Assembly: GCA_026003495.1 (NCBI GenBank)
Contig: BPHK01000001.1
Span: 806,001-870,000 of the forward strand
Reading direction: 5' to 3'
Length of the DNA stretch: 64,000 nucleotides
Source of the DNA: Candidatus Kapaibacterium sp.
GTDB taxonomy: Bacteria > Bacteroidota > Ignavibacteria > Kapaibacteriales > NICIL-2
This document shows positions 7,887 to 17,248 of the stretch, piece by piece. How positions within the stretch are numbered: position 1 is the first letter of the stretch; each line of letters opens with the position of its first letter. The notes under the pieces are model-generated. The model searched no databases. It was not told the origin of the DNA and worked only from the letters and a program-made list of their open reading frames with translations. Both the position numbers and the translations under genes were made by a program.

Positions 7887-9257
7887 ATGACTGCTTCCGA
7901 CTACGCGACTGCGCATCGTGCACGTTTTGTACGTGAGCTCCGAGAGTTTCTCCGCTTTCCCAGTATCAGTACCCTTGCAGCCCATCGCGACGACGTCCGC
8001 CGCACAGCGCAATGGCTTGCCGATCATCTCCAAACGATCGGTGCTCAGGTCTGTCAGGTGATACCCACGCCCGGCCATCCGGTCGTCTATGCGGAGTTTC
8101 CCGCGAGCGTACCTGATGCACCGACGCTCCTTTTTTACGGTCACTACGACGTTCAGCCTGTTGACCCACTCGATGAGTGGACCTCACCGCCTTTTGAGCC
8201 GACTGAGCGCGATGGTGTGCTCTTCGCACGCGGTGCGACTGACGATAAAGGACAAGTTTTTCTGGTCATCAAAGCGATAGAATCGTGGGTGCAAGGAGCT
8301 GGAACGCTTCCCTGCACGGTAAAGCTGCTCATCGAAGGCGAGGAAGAAATTGGCTCACCCAATCTCGAAGGATTCCTCCAGACGCATCGCCCGCAGTTGG
8401 CCTGTAATGGAGTGCTCATCTGCGATACGGCGATGTTTGCGCCAGATGTCCCATCGCTCGTCTACGGCTTGCGAGGTCTTGCATACCTTGAGGTCGCCGT
8501 ACGAGGACCAAACCGCGATCTCCACAGCGGTTCATACGGCGGTGCTGTTGTCAACCCTGCCAATGCGCTGGCTCGCATCATTGCAGCGCTGCACGACGAT
8601 GCAGGGAACATTGCAGTCCCTGGCTTTTATGACGACGTGCGTCCGCTCGATGACCAGGAGCGTGCACTGATTGCATCCTTGCCGTTCGATGAGGAAACTT
8701 TCCAGCGTGAACTCGGTGTGCCCGCGCTTGGAGGAGAGGCGGGATATTCCGTCCTGGAGCGGCTCAGCGTACGTCCGACGCTTGATGTCAACGGCCTGTG
8801 GAGCGGATTTACTGGCGACGGTGCGAAAACAGTGTTGCCTGCCAGTGCACATGCGAAGATTTCGATGCGCTTGGTGCCCGATCAGCGCGCCGATCGAATT
8901 GCTCAGCGTGTGGCAGAACATATCGAGCGGATTGCATCCCGTGGCGTGCGTGTATCAGTTCGCATGCTTCATGGCGCTGATCCGGTTCTTGTGGATCGGG
9001 AATCGCTACCGATGAAGGCAGCTGCACGTGCGCTCGAACGCACCTTCGGTCGGCCGCCTGTCTTCCAGCGTGAAGGGGGCTCGATTCCTGTCGTGAGTCA
9101 TTTCCAGCAGATGCTCGGGGTGCCGGTTGTGCTGATGGGGTTTGGGTTGCATTCCGATGGTGCACATTCACCGAACGAGCATTTTCACCTTGCGAACTTT
9201 TACCGCGGCATCGAGGCAGTCGCTCGCTTTCTGGAGGAGCTGCAGCGTGGAGCGTAA
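7887..9257 (+). CDS. M20 family dipeptidase
   Basis: This 456-residue zinc peptidase of the M20A type resembles carnosinase and DapE-like dipeptidases. The metal-site motifs are in order: YGHYDVQP (H86, D88), GATDDKG (D119), EGEEEIGS (catalytic E152-153), then an inserted dimerisation domain of about 210-380 with DLHSG, and a C-terminal SDGAHSPNEHF with the last His ligand. There is no signal peptide, so it is probably cytosolic and degrades short peptides. It overlaps the downstream transporter start by 11 bases, which suggests coupled expression and a possible role in amino-acid recycling. Confidence 0.9.
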   Translation: MTASDYATAHRARFVRELREFLRFPSISTLAAHRDDVRRTAQWLADHLQTIGAQVCQVIPTPGHPVVYAEFPASVPDAPTLLFYGHYDVQPVDPLDEWTSPPFEPTERDGVLFARGATDDKGQVFLVIKAIESWVQGAGTLPCTVKLLIEGEEEIGSPNLEGFLQTHRPQLACNGVLICDTAMFAPDVPSLVYGLRGLAYLEVAVRGPNRDLHSGSYGGAVVNPANALARIIAALHDDAGNIAVPGFYDDVRPLDDQERALIASLPFDEETFQRELGVPALGGEAGYSVLERLSVRPTLDVNGLWSGFTGDGAKTVLPASAHAKISMRLVPDQRADRIAQRVAEHIERIASRGVRVSVRMLHGADPVLVDRESLPMKAAARALERTFGRPPVFQREGGSIPVVSHFQQMLGVPVVLMGFGLHSDGAHSPNEHFHLANFYRGIEAVARFLEELQRGA

Positions 9258-10164
9258 ACCGCTTGGCGCGGAATTGGCGTTAGTTGGGGTAACGCTCCTG
9301 TGGGCAGGGACGTTTCTGCTCATCAAGCGTGCGCTCCAGTGGAGCGACCCCATTGCGCTCGTGACCGTGCGTTTTGCTTTAGCAACGGTGGCAGGGCTCA
9401 TTGTGTGGAGGAAGTCGCTCTCATCGTTTTGGAAAGATCGCCGCCTTCTCCGGCATGGGATTGTGCTTGGTGTGACGTTTGGCATCGGATTCTTCCTGCA
9501 GACGTGGGGGCTGCTCCACACAACGATTGCCCGGAGTGCATTCTTCACCGGTACGTTCGTCGTGTTCGTGCCACTTCTACAGCGGATCGTTTGGCGCCGC
9601 CATCCGACGGCGCGGGAGTGGTGGGGCGTAGCACTCGGGATCATCGGCATTGCCTTGCTTTCGAATCCCGAGGGTGGCAGCTTCAATCGGGGTGATGCAG
9701 CAACACTCCTCGGTGCACTTGCGTGGTCGTACTACATGGGGTACATGAGTTATGCCGGCATCGAGCACTTAGGATCGCTTGGAACTGGAGGTCTGGTCAT
9801 CGTGCAGTGTGGAGTGACGGCGGCGCTCGGTGGAGTCTGGCACCTTGCAGCACATCTGCTCAACGTTTCGGATGCGTCGCTGCTGGGGCGGTTCTCGATA
9901 ACGTGGAATCTCGATGTTGTCATCGCGGTGCTCTACACAAGCATCCTGGCATCTGTGCTGGCAACGTATATTCAAACGCGGTTGCAGCCTGGTGTTTCTG
10001 CTACGAGGGTTGCGCTCATATTCGCGCTCGAGCCAGTCTTCGCAACCCTGCTGGGGATCGTTGCCAACGGGGAGCGTTTGACCCAACGCGAAACAATAGG
10101 TGCCGCGGCTATCGTTGCAGCAGCGATGCTTCCTGCAGTGGTTCATCTTTCGCAGCAGCGATGA
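9247..10164 (+). CDS. EamA/DMT superfamily transporter
   Basis: This 305-residue inner-membrane protein has about ten hydrophobic segments arranged as two EamA repeats. The first begins ELALVGVTLLWAGTFLLIKRAL; the second begins near residue 150 (LLGALAWSYYMGYM). The short loop IFALEPVFATLLG near the C-terminus is the family hallmark. Members export amino acids and related metabolites; the substrate is not predictable here. The frame is open upstream from 9142, but GTG 9247 gives a normal start right before the first helix and overlaps the stop of the M20 gene. Its TGA overlaps the ATG of the next gene. Confidence 0.88.
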   Translation: MERKPLGAELALVGVTLLWAGTFLLIKRALQWSDPIALVTVRFALATVAGLIVWRKSLSSFWKDRRLLRHGIVLGVTFGIGFFLQTWGLLHTTIARSAFFTGTFVVFVPLLQRIVWRRHPTAREWWGVALGIIGIALLSNPEGGSFNRGDAATLLGALAWSYYMGYMSYAGIEHLGSLGTGGLVIVQCGVTAALGGVWHLAAHLLNVSDASLLGRFSITWNLDVVIAVLYTSILASVLATYIQTRLQPGVSATRVALIFALEPVFATLLGIVANGERLTQRETIGAAAIVAAAMLPAVVHLSQQR

Positions 10165-10727
10165 CGAAAGCAGAGATCCGCCAGCGATTGATTGCAGCAC
10201 GAAGGCAGCTATCGCCAACCGAACGCCAGGAGTATTCCCTCGCCATCGCTGAACATCTCTGGGCGCAGCCAGAGTACGTGATGGCGCGTGCGCTCTACGT
10301 CTACTTGCCAATTCGAGGAGAAGTAGATACCCAGCCGATCATCGAGCGTGCCTGGAGCGAAGGGAAAAGCGTCATCGTGCCTGTTCTAACACAAGGTGCA
10401 TCCGAACTTGCTCATGCAGTACTGACAGCTTCAAGCCAGTGTACCAAAGGGCCGTACGGTATCCCTGTTCCAGCCAATGCACCGTTGCTCAGCGCAAGCG
10501 AGCTTGAAGCGTATGCCCCACTGGTTCTGGTGCCTCTTGTTGCATTCGATCGAATGCTCTACCGCGTTGGTTATGGCAAGGGGTACTACGATCGGTTCTT
10601 AGCGAGCGTTCCCTTTGTGCGTTTTGGTTTGGCGTACGCGATGCAGTTCGTCGAGGAGATCCCACGGGAGGAGCACGATCAGCAGCTCGATGCTGTCATC
10701 ACTGAACTCGGTGTTGTACGACGATGA
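10161..10727 (+). CDS. 5-formyltetrahydrofolate cyclo-ligase
   Basis: This 188-residue protein belongs to the 5-FTHF cyclo-ligase family (MTHFS/YgfA). It converts 5-formyl-THF and ATP to 5,10-methenyl-THF, salvaging an inhibitory folate. The evidence is KAEIRQRLIAARRQL at the start, VYLPIRGEVDT in the middle and the phosphate-binding signature R-VGYGKGYYDR with the following FLA. The length is typical. ATG 10161 overlaps the stop of the transporter gene (ATGA), and the stop overlaps the next start in the same way, so it sits in the middle of a tightly coupled run. Confidence 0.92.
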   Translation: MTKAEIRQRLIAARRQLSPTERQEYSLAIAEHLWAQPEYVMARALYVYLPIRGEVDTQPIIERAWSEGKSVIVPVLTQGASELAHAVLTASSQCTKGPYGIPVPANAPLLSASELEAYAPLVLVPLVAFDRMLYRVGYGKGYYDRFLASVPFVRFGLAYAMQFVEEIPREEHDQQLDAVITELGVVRR

Positions 10728-11944
10728 TGCGCATCGTTTTGATTCTTGTTGCCGTTGCCACAAGTGCGATCGCCATTGCGCAGTGCACCGATGAACTCTT
10801 GCTCGATGGCAGCGAGCCACTGGTCGAGGCCCAGCTCGATACAACTGGCCTCTGGTGGGCGATCACAGCGCCCTATGCAGGGCAGCAGCGACTGGTCATC
10901 AACGGCTATCGAAGCGCAAGCTACGACCGGGTCGGCCGTCCGGTTCTCTCCGCTGACGGCAACCACTGGGCCGCGTGGGTACAACGAGCCGGCATGTGGG
11001 AGCTTCTGGTGGATACCGTGACGATCCCAGTCCGCTGTGCGCAGCCGACAGCACTAGTTTTTGCGCCGAATGCTGCAGTGGTTGCGATCGGGTGCATGGA
11101 AGGATCGGTCGAAATCATTGCGCACCGCGCCAAGCAGTACACCGCTGTGCGGCGTGTCGGTGAGCTACTGCTCTCGCCTGATGGCGTGCACATTGCATGG
11201 ACGGAGAAGCTCCAGCAGCAACAGCGGCTCATCGTTGATGGCAGAGAAATCGCTACTGCCGATGAATTTCTCCTGGCAGGGTTCTGGAGCAACGGGCGTC
11301 CGCTCTACGCCCAGCGTGCAGGAGGCCAGTGGCGCATCATGCGCGATACAGAGCTTGTCGCAGGGCCGTTCGAACGTGTCCGTGCTATCACCGTCAATCG
11401 CACTGGAACTGCGGCGGTTGCGCACGTGCAGAATCTCGGCTGGCAATCGGTGCTCCTTTTGAGCGAGGACTACGAACGTCCGCTCCCAAGCCAGCAATAC
11501 GATAGCGTTTGGTCTGTAGTGCTGCACCCGTACTTGCCCCAGTACGGTGCTCTTGCGAGCCGACAGGGCACCTTCTTCATGCTACATAGTGGCACCGAGT
11601 ACGGCATCGGGCGCTTTCCACTCGAGCGCGTCAGCTTTACTCCCGACGGAAGCGAACTGTACGGTCTCGGCTGTGATGTGGACTGTTTTTTGGTGCTCGA
11701 TGGGCAGCGCCTGCCACTGGGACAGGATCTAAGCCCGGCGCAGGTGATCGCACGGCGGCCTGGATCGAAGACGTTTTCGTACGGTACGCCGACGAACCTC
11801 TTCGTTCGGCGAACCGACAAGGCTACGTTTGCCTACAGCCGAATGTGCGACGTAGTGCGACCGCCGATTTACAACCGCCGCAGAGGCCGCTATGAGGCTC
11901 TCGGGATTGTGCAAGGGCGGTTGTATCTGCTCAGTTGCCTGTGA
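10724..11944 (+). CDS. Secreted protein of unknown function, propeller-like repeats
   Basis: This 406-residue protein is not assigned to a named family. A Sec signal peptide (MMRIVLILVAVATSAIAIAQ) is followed by a body of short beta strands. Recurring patterns such as VLSADGNHWAAWVQR, LLLSPDGVHIAWTEK and VSFTPDGSELYGLG resemble the S-P/A-D-G turn of TolB or PD40 propeller blades, so a periplasmic beta-propeller is likely. Several Cys residues are present in the exported part. It starts inside the stop of the folate enzyme gene (ATGATG). Its function is unknown. Confidence 0.75.
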   Translation: MMRIVLILVAVATSAIAIAQCTDELLLDGSEPLVEAQLDTTGLWWAITAPYAGQQRLVINGYRSASYDRVGRPVLSADGNHWAAWVQRAGMWELLVDTVTIPVRCAQPTALVFAPNAAVVAIGCMEGSVEIIAHRAKQYTAVRRVGELLLSPDGVHIAWTEKLQQQQRLIVDGREIATADEFLLAGFWSNGRPLYAQRAGGQWRIMRDTELVAGPFERVRAITVNRTGTAAVAHVQNLGWQSVLLLSEDYERPLPSQQYDSVWSVVLHPYLPQYGALASRQGTFFMLHSGTEYGIGRFPLERVSFTPDGSELYGLGCDVDCFLVLDGQRLPLGQDLSPAQVIARRPGSKTFSYGTPTNLFVRRTDKATFAYSRMCDVVRPPIYNRRRGRYEALGIVQGRLYLLSCL

Positions 11945-11957
11945 GTGTCACGAGCAG

Positions 11958-12434
11958 CTACGCGATCGCTTTGGTTTGTGCGATGACTTCATCGTACGGT
12001 GGCTCGACGCCGGGACTAGGCGAAGCAACCCAGATGTAGCGAATCGTGCCGCTGCCATCGAGGATGAACACAGCGCGGTTGCTCGTGTGGTAGCCTTCCA
12101 GACCGGCGAGGTTTTCGAAGAGCACGCCGTAGAGCTTCGAAACAGAGCGATCAAAATCGGAAAGAAGCACAAATGGCAGCGAGTACTTTGTTGCGAACTC
12201 TTTGAGCACAAACGGCGGATCAACGCTGATACCAATGACGCGAGCATTGGCTTCGCTAAAACGCTGCATCGAATCGCGGAGTGTGCACATTTCAGTGTCG
12301 CAGACTCCGGTGAATGCACCTGGGAAAAATGCAAGGACAACTGGCTTGCCCAGGAATTCGTCCAGAGAACGCTTCGTGCGATCCTGGTCGTAGAGCGTAA
12401 AGTTCGGTGCACGGTCACCAACGTTGAGTGCCAT
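11958..12434 (-). CDS. Peroxiredoxin (AhpC/TSA family)
   Basis: This 158-residue thioredoxin-fold peroxidase reduces peroxides with thiols. The active-site block is FFPGAFTGVCDTEMC, where the peroxidatic Cys follows the TGV and a second Cys lies four residues on. GDRAPNFTLYDQD at the N-terminus and GISVDPPFVLKEFA further on are typical. The spacing resembles the AhpE/BCP-like branch, and the resolving partner cannot be fixed from sequence. The frame is open upstream to 12542, but ATG 12434 is where the family begins. Its start lies only 15 bases from the start of the divergent M1 peptidase gene. Confidence 0.9.
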   Translation of the reverse strand: MALNVGDRAPNFTLYDQDRTKRSLDEFLGKPVVLAFFPGAFTGVCDTEMCTLRDSMQRFSEANARVIGISVDPPFVLKEFATKYSLPFVLLSDFDRSVSKLYGVLFENLAGLEGYHTSNRAVFILDGSGTIRYIWVASPSPGVEPPYDEVIAQTKAIA

Positions 12435-12449
12435 TGGCAATTCCAAAGG

Positions 12450-14921
12450 ATGTTCAACATTCGACGGTGCAAAGTTACAGTGGTTGCAATTCTGGGATTT
12501 TGCGTTTTGGCAACGGTACTCTGGGCGCAGAGCGATCACCACGAGCCAGTTACTACGCGCTACGAGCTTGCCTCAACAGAGCGTGAACGCCAGGTAGATT
12601 TCGAGCGCATTCGCATAGCAGTACGTTTCGAGCCGACCAAGCGGCGAGTCATCGGAACAGTTACGCATGTCTTCGTTCCACTCCGAAACCACGTTGATTC
12701 TATCGTGCTCGATGGCATTGGAATGACCATCCATCGCGTCCAGAGTGGAGAGCGCGAGCTTCGCTACCGCGTGACAGATACGACGGTCGTCATCTACGGA
12801 CGTTGGCGCTACCCCCAGCGCGATTCGCTCACGCTGGACTACGAGTGCACGCCACGGCGCGGACTCTACTTCCCGGGGTGGGATGACCCAACCGGCAGAA
12901 AGCGTAAGCAGATTTGGACGCAAGGACAGCCATTCGACACGCGGCATTGGGTGCCGATCTACGACTACCCGAACGACAAGGCAATCACCGAGACAATCAT
13001 CACGTTCGATTCCAGCTACACGGTGCTCTCGAACGGGATACTGCGTTCAAAAAAGCGTAACCCAGATGGAACCATCACCTGGCACTACGCGATGACAAAG
13101 CCTCATGCGACGTATCTCATCATGCTGGCAATTGGAAAGTATGGCTCCATCGAGCGTCGGACGAAGCGTGGAGTGCCACTGAAGCTGCTCTACTATGCCG
13201 ACCACCCAGAGTGGGCAGAGCCGACCTATCGCTATTCGGCGGAGATGGTTGATTTCCTCGAGGAGTTGCTCGGTGTACCGTTCCCGTGGGAATCATACGC
13301 GCAGGTTCCGGTCCAGGACTACATCGCAGGGGCCATGGAAAACACAACAGCAACAGTCTTTGGCGATTTTTTCCATGGTGATGCACGCGTGCAGCTCGAC
13401 CGCCCGTACATCGGAGTGAACATGCACGAGCTGGTCCATCAATGGTTCGGGGACTACATTACCCAGCGTGATGAGCGGAGCATCTGGCTCCACGAAAGCT
13501 TTGCGACGTTCTACCCGAAGCTCTTCTATCAACGTTTCTTCGGGGAGGACTACCACCAATGGATGCGCCGCGGAGAGCAGAATGCCGCACTTGGTGCAGC
13601 AACAAAAGACGACTACCCGATCCTCCATGGCGCTGCTGGCACTGCACGCATCTACTCGAAGGGCTCGGCAGTACTCGACATGCTCATGGATGTTGTCGGC
13701 CACGAGCAGTTCCACCGTGCTGTGCGATTGTACTTGCAGCGACACGCCTATGGTACTGTCGAAACACGCGACTTCGAAAAAGCATTCGCCGATGCGCTTG
13801 GGATGAATCTTGGTTGGTTTTTCGACCAATGGCTCTATCGGGGTGGAGAGCCAGCCTACCGAGTGCGATACTCGCCTGTGAGCGATCCAGCCACAGGGAC
13901 GCAGTGGGTCGAGTTTACCGTTGAGCAAACGCAAGTGACTGACGCCTTGGTTGGACTCTTTCGCATGCCAATTGCCTTCGAGGTGCACTACGAGGATGGC
14001 TCGGTCGAGCGTGTTCGCCAGTGGGTGCAGGAGCGCGTCGAGCACGTTCGTGTGCCGAATCCTGGCGGGAAGACGGTTGCGTTCGCACTGTTCGATCCAG
14101 GTTCGGTGATCCTCAAAAAAATCGAGTTTCCGAAAACGACGCAGGAACTCATCGAGCAAGCCCGTCGCGCACCGCTGATGATTGACCGTTACGATGCACT
14201 CGAGGCCCTACTGCGCGATAGCACGTTGAGCGATTCACTCAAAGCTGCCACGTTGGTTGAACGTTTTGCGGCAGAGCGATTTTTTGCGATACGCTCGCTC
14301 ATTGCGCGAACTCTTGCGCGTGAACACGCGCTCCATCGGTTCGAGGCAGTACGGCGGACGCTTAGCGCTGCGCTCGCAGATCGCGAAGCAGAGGTACGGC
14401 GCGCGGTGATTTCGTCGCTCGGGACCGTTCCGCCGTGGCTTGAGCGGAAGTGTGTGGAGCTGCTCAGCGATTCATCCTACCAAGTTGCGCAGATAGCACT
14501 CGAACAGTTGGCAGCATCCTTCCCCGACAGAGCGATGGAGTACGTTGGCCAACTCGAACGAAGATCACTCGGGGATGAGTGCGCTGGCTATCGGGTTCGG
14601 ATTGCATGTGATCGAATCCGTGCGGAGCGTGGCGATACTGCAGCACTCCAGCGATTGGTGGAGTATGCCTCACCAAGCTATGAGTTCGTCACGCGACAGA
14701 ATGCGATCGCTGCGCTCCGCGCTGTTGATTGGTGCGATACAACACTTGCACGATACTTGGTTGAGGCACGGTTCCACTTCAACCAGCGGCTGGCGTCTGT
14801 AGCGCGAGAAGCAATCGGTTACTTTGCAAAGCAATCGCGCTACCGCACACTATTCCGAGAGCGTATAAGCACGCTGCCGGAGCGTTGGATGCGCGATGCT
14901 CTCCAGGAGTCGTTGCAATAG
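12450..14921 (+). CDS. M1 family aminopeptidase with C-terminal helical repeats
   Basis: This 823-residue exported zinc peptidase has a signal peptide (about 1-27, ending VLWAQ). The substrate loop GAMEN is at 294-298. The catalytic site is HELVH at 326-330 with the third zinc ligand E349 in LHESFA, giving the correct HExxH-x18-E spacing. About residues 600-820 form Ala- and Leu-rich helices of the HEAT type (AEVRRAVISSLG and similar). It probably trims peptides in the periplasm or at the surface. An in-frame open region extends upstream through the peroxiredoxin gene; ATG 12450 is the first start giving a proper signal peptide. Confidence 0.92.
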   Translation: MFNIRRCKVTVVAILGFCVLATVLWAQSDHHEPVTTRYELASTERERQVDFERIRIAVRFEPTKRRVIGTVTHVFVPLRNHVDSIVLDGIGMTIHRVQSGERELRYRVTDTTVVIYGRWRYPQRDSLTLDYECTPRRGLYFPGWDDPTGRKRKQIWTQGQPFDTRHWVPIYDYPNDKAITETIITFDSSYTVLSNGILRSKKRNPDGTITWHYAMTKPHATYLIMLAIGKYGSIERRTKRGVPLKLLYYADHPEWAEPTYRYSAEMVDFLEELLGVPFPWESYAQVPVQDYIAGAMENTTATVFGDFFHGDARVQLDRPYIGVNMHELVHQWFGDYITQRDERSIWLHESFATFYPKLFYQRFFGEDYHQWMRRGEQNAALGAATKDDYPILHGAAGTARIYSKGSAVLDMLMDVVGHEQFHRAVRLYLQRHAYGTVETRDFEKAFADALGMNLGWFFDQWLYRGGEPAYRVRYSPVSDPATGTQWVEFTVEQTQVTDALVGLFRMPIAFEVHYEDGSVERVRQWVQERVEHVRVPNPGGKTVAFALFDPGSVILKKIEFPKTTQELIEQARRAPLMIDRYDALEALLRDSTLSDSLKAATLVERFAAERFFAIRSLIARTLAREHALHRFEAVRRTLSAALADREAEVRRAVISSLGTVPPWLERKCVELLSDSSYQVAQIALEQLAASFPDRAMEYVGQLERRSLGDECAGYRVRIACDRIRAERGDTAALQRLVEYASPSYEFVTRQNAIAALRAVDWCDTTLARYLVEARFHFNQRLASVAREAIGYFAKQSRYRTLFRERISTLPERWMRDALQESLQ

Positions 14922-14979
14922 CGGAACGCCTGCGCTGCGCAAACTGTTTATCGCACCTAGCCTCATTCGAAAGCAAGAG

Positions 14980-15862
14980 ATGGGTTCAATCGTTGAACTT
15001 TTCGGTGTATGCAAACGGTATCGCCAACGGATTGCACTCGATGATGTTTCATTTGCGATTGGACGTGGCGAAGTCGTTGGGTTACTTGGCTCCAATGGTG
15101 CAGGCAAGAGCACGCTACTACGCATCATCACAGGTTTAGTGCGGCCCACGTGTGGCGAGGTTCGGCTGTTTGGAAAGCCGCTCAGCCCAACAGTTCGCAG
15201 TCGTATTGGGGCGCTCATCGAGCGTGCCGATGCGTACCCCTACTTGACGGGCGCGGAGAATCTAGAGTTCGTGTTGCCGGCTTCGCGGGCAATCGCCAAC
15301 GCGGTCGCTGATTCGGGCGCTGCTCGAGCGTGTAGGCCTTGCCGATGCGATGGACCAAGTCGTGCGGACGTATTCCTACGGGATGCGACAACGGCTCGGT
15401 CTTGCGATGGCGCTGGCAGGCGATCCGGAATTGGTCATCCTCGATGAACCCGTCAATGGGCTTGATCCTCGAGGGATCGCAGATGTTCGGCAGCTTATTG
15501 CCGCGTTGCAAGGAGCAGGGAAGACGGTCATCATCTCGTCACACTTGCTTTCCGAAGTTGAGCTTGTAGCAACTCGTTTGGTGGTGCTCCGTGATGGGCG
15601 CATCATTGCAAATGGGGCACTTGAACAGCTGCTTTCCCGTGTGGCGTCGCATGCGACGATCGAGACGGTCCAGCCAGCCGACGTGGTTGTCGAGCTCCTC
15701 AATCGGCGGTGGAAGGTTGAGAAAATCCGTCCGCACGCAGTCCGCATCGCTGCTGAGGATGTCCACAACGCAGTTGTTCATCTCATCGCCGCAGGTATCT
15801 CCATCCGTGCGGTGATTCCGGAACGTTCACTTGAGCAGTTTTACTTTGCAGCAACGACATGA
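14980..15862 (+). pseudogene. ABC transporter ATP-binding protein, split by a one-base frameshift
   Basis: The gene reads in one frame from ATG 14980, with the A loop and Walker A (GSNGAGKST), to ENLEFVL near 15276. It then continues in the +1 frame from about 15278 (RLRGQSPTR...) through the signature YSYGMRQRLGLA and Walker B LVILDEPVNGLDP to the stop at 15862. Removing one C at 15277-15278 restores a normal ATPase of about 293 residues. Both halves keep every catalytic motif and the ATG of the intact permease overlaps the stop. That favours a base-call or assembly error, or a very recent mutation, over an old relic. There is no slippery heptamer at the break. Confidence 0.85.
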
Positions 15863-16701
15863 TTGTACGGTTGGCTCGACTTGAGCTGTGGAAAATTTAT
15901 CGCAAGCCTCGCTCATGGATTGCGTTTGCAGCAATCGCAGTGCTCGTCAGCATTGTTCACGTTGTGATTTTCCTGCAGGGAGAGCAGCTGACTGCGCTTG
16001 CGCTGCAAGGTATTGAGCAATACCTCCAGATCGAGGGGCAGTACGTGCACGGCTATCTGGTGGCATTCATCGTGCAGGGGCTTCTCTTGGTGCACTTGCC
16101 ATTTCTTGTTACGCTGGTTGCTGGAGATCTGCTTGCGGGGGAGGCGGCTGCGGGGACGTTGCGCATTTTGTTCCTTCAGCCAGTTGCGCGGTGGAAATTT
16201 GTGCTGGCGAAGATGTTCGCTCTGGGGTTGTATGTAGCCAGTGTCGTTGCCTTCCTCGCCGTGAGTGCGCTGGGGGGCGGAGTGCTCCTGTTCGGTGTTG
16301 GGGATCTCGTGGTGCTCAAAAGCGCAGGTGTTGTCGTCATTCCCTCCGGCGATGTGCTCTGGAGATTTGTCGCAGCGTACGGCTACAACTGGCTTGGGCT
16401 GATGACTGTTGCATTACTGGCGATGCTATTCGGTTCGCTGACCGACAATGCACTCGGTCCAATGATCGGAGCAATGGCAGTCGTCATTGTGATGACGGCA
16501 ATTGCGTTGCTCGATGTCCCACTGGTTGCGCAGCTTTCCGATTGGTTTTTCACCACTCATGCAGCAGCCTGGCGTCTTTTGTTCGATAGCCCAGTGCCTG
16601 CGATGCAGGTGGGGCGCTCCGGAGCAGTGTTGATTATGCACTGTGTTGTCTTTTCTATCGTCACTGTAGCCGTGGTTGAGCGACGTGATGTGCTCAGCTA
16701 A
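15859..16701 (+). CDS. ABC-2 type transporter permease
   Basis: This 280-residue integral membrane protein has about six helices. It begins with MIVRLARLELWKIYRKPRSW, a common cytosolic start of ABC-2 permeases, followed by a first helix. AGEAAAGTLRILFLQPVARWKFVLAKM after the second helix is the conserved coupling segment of the family. It should form a homodimeric exporter with the ATPase encoded just upstream (ATGA overlap). The substrate is unknown. The intact state of this gene argues that the upstream frameshift is recent or artefactual. Confidence 0.87.
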   Translation: MIVRLARLELWKIYRKPRSWIAFAAIAVLVSIVHVVIFLQGEQLTALALQGIEQYLQIEGQYVHGYLVAFIVQGLLLVHLPFLVTLVAGDLLAGEAAAGTLRILFLQPVARWKFVLAKMFALGLYVASVVAFLAVSALGGGVLLFGVGDLVVLKSAGVVVIPSGDVLWRFVAAYGYNWLGLMTVALLAMLFGSLTDNALGPMIGAMAVVIVMTAIALLDVPLVAQLSDWFFTTHAAAWRLLFDSPVPAMQVGRSGAVLIMHCVVFSIVTVAVVERRDVLS

Positions 16702-16732
16702 CGGTAGATTCTGTTACCCGCTGAGGTAGATA

Positions 16733-17248
16733 ATGTTTCACACATTGATGGAGAAAGCGATGAATGCAGCTGTTCTGGCCTCGGTCCAAGAGCAAATTCA
16801 AGCTGAACTTGAATCGGCGTACCTTTACTTTGCGCTCGCGTTGGAGTGTAAAGATCGCGGGCTGCCTGGGACTGCGCGGTGGCTCATCGTACAGCACGAC
16901 GAAGAGCGCTCCCATGCGATGAAATTCATCGAGCACGCGCATGCGCGGGGACAATCGGTCTCACTTGCGGACATTCGCATCAAGAAAGTTCACTGGGAGA
17001 ACCTCGAGCAACTCTTCCGCAATGTGCTCGAGCATGAACAGTACATCACGGGGCGAATTCATGCGATGTACGAGCTCGCACAGCGTGAGCATGACTATCC
17101 GATTTTGCCCCTTCTGCAGTGGTTCATCGAGGAACAGGTCGAAGAAGAGGAAGCAGTACGGACAATCCTCGATAAAATCGCGATGGTGGGCCAGACGGGG
17201 TCGAGCCTCTATTTGCTCGATCAAGAACTCGGTCGGCGCACCGAGTAG
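16733..17248 (+). CDS. Ferritin (non-haem, FtnA type)
   Basis: This 171-residue four-helix ferritin stores iron as a 24-mer in the cytosol. Ferroxidase ligands are visible in ELESAYLYFALA, in HDEERSHAMKF (E-x-x-H), in LEHEQYITGRI and in WFIEEQVEEE. No haem-binding Met of bacterioferritin is evident. The start at 16733 is supported by GAGG at 16723-16726. It stands alone, 31 bases after the ABC permease gene. Its stop is directly adjacent, without a gap, to the stop of the convergent SRPBCC gene. Confidence 0.92.
   Translation: MFHTLMEKAMNAAVLASVQEQIQAELESAYLYFALALECKDRGLPGTARWLIVQHDEERSHAMKFIEHAHARGQSVSLADIRIKKVHWENLEQLFRNVLEHEQYITGRIHAMYELAQREHDYPILPLLQWFIEEQVEEEEAVRTILDKIAMVGQTGSSLYLLDQELGRRTE

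Noticed and set aside
15270-15290. Programmed frameshifting of the ABC ATPase
   Set aside because: There is no slippery heptamer, stop codon context or downstream structure at the break. A base error or recent mutation is simpler.
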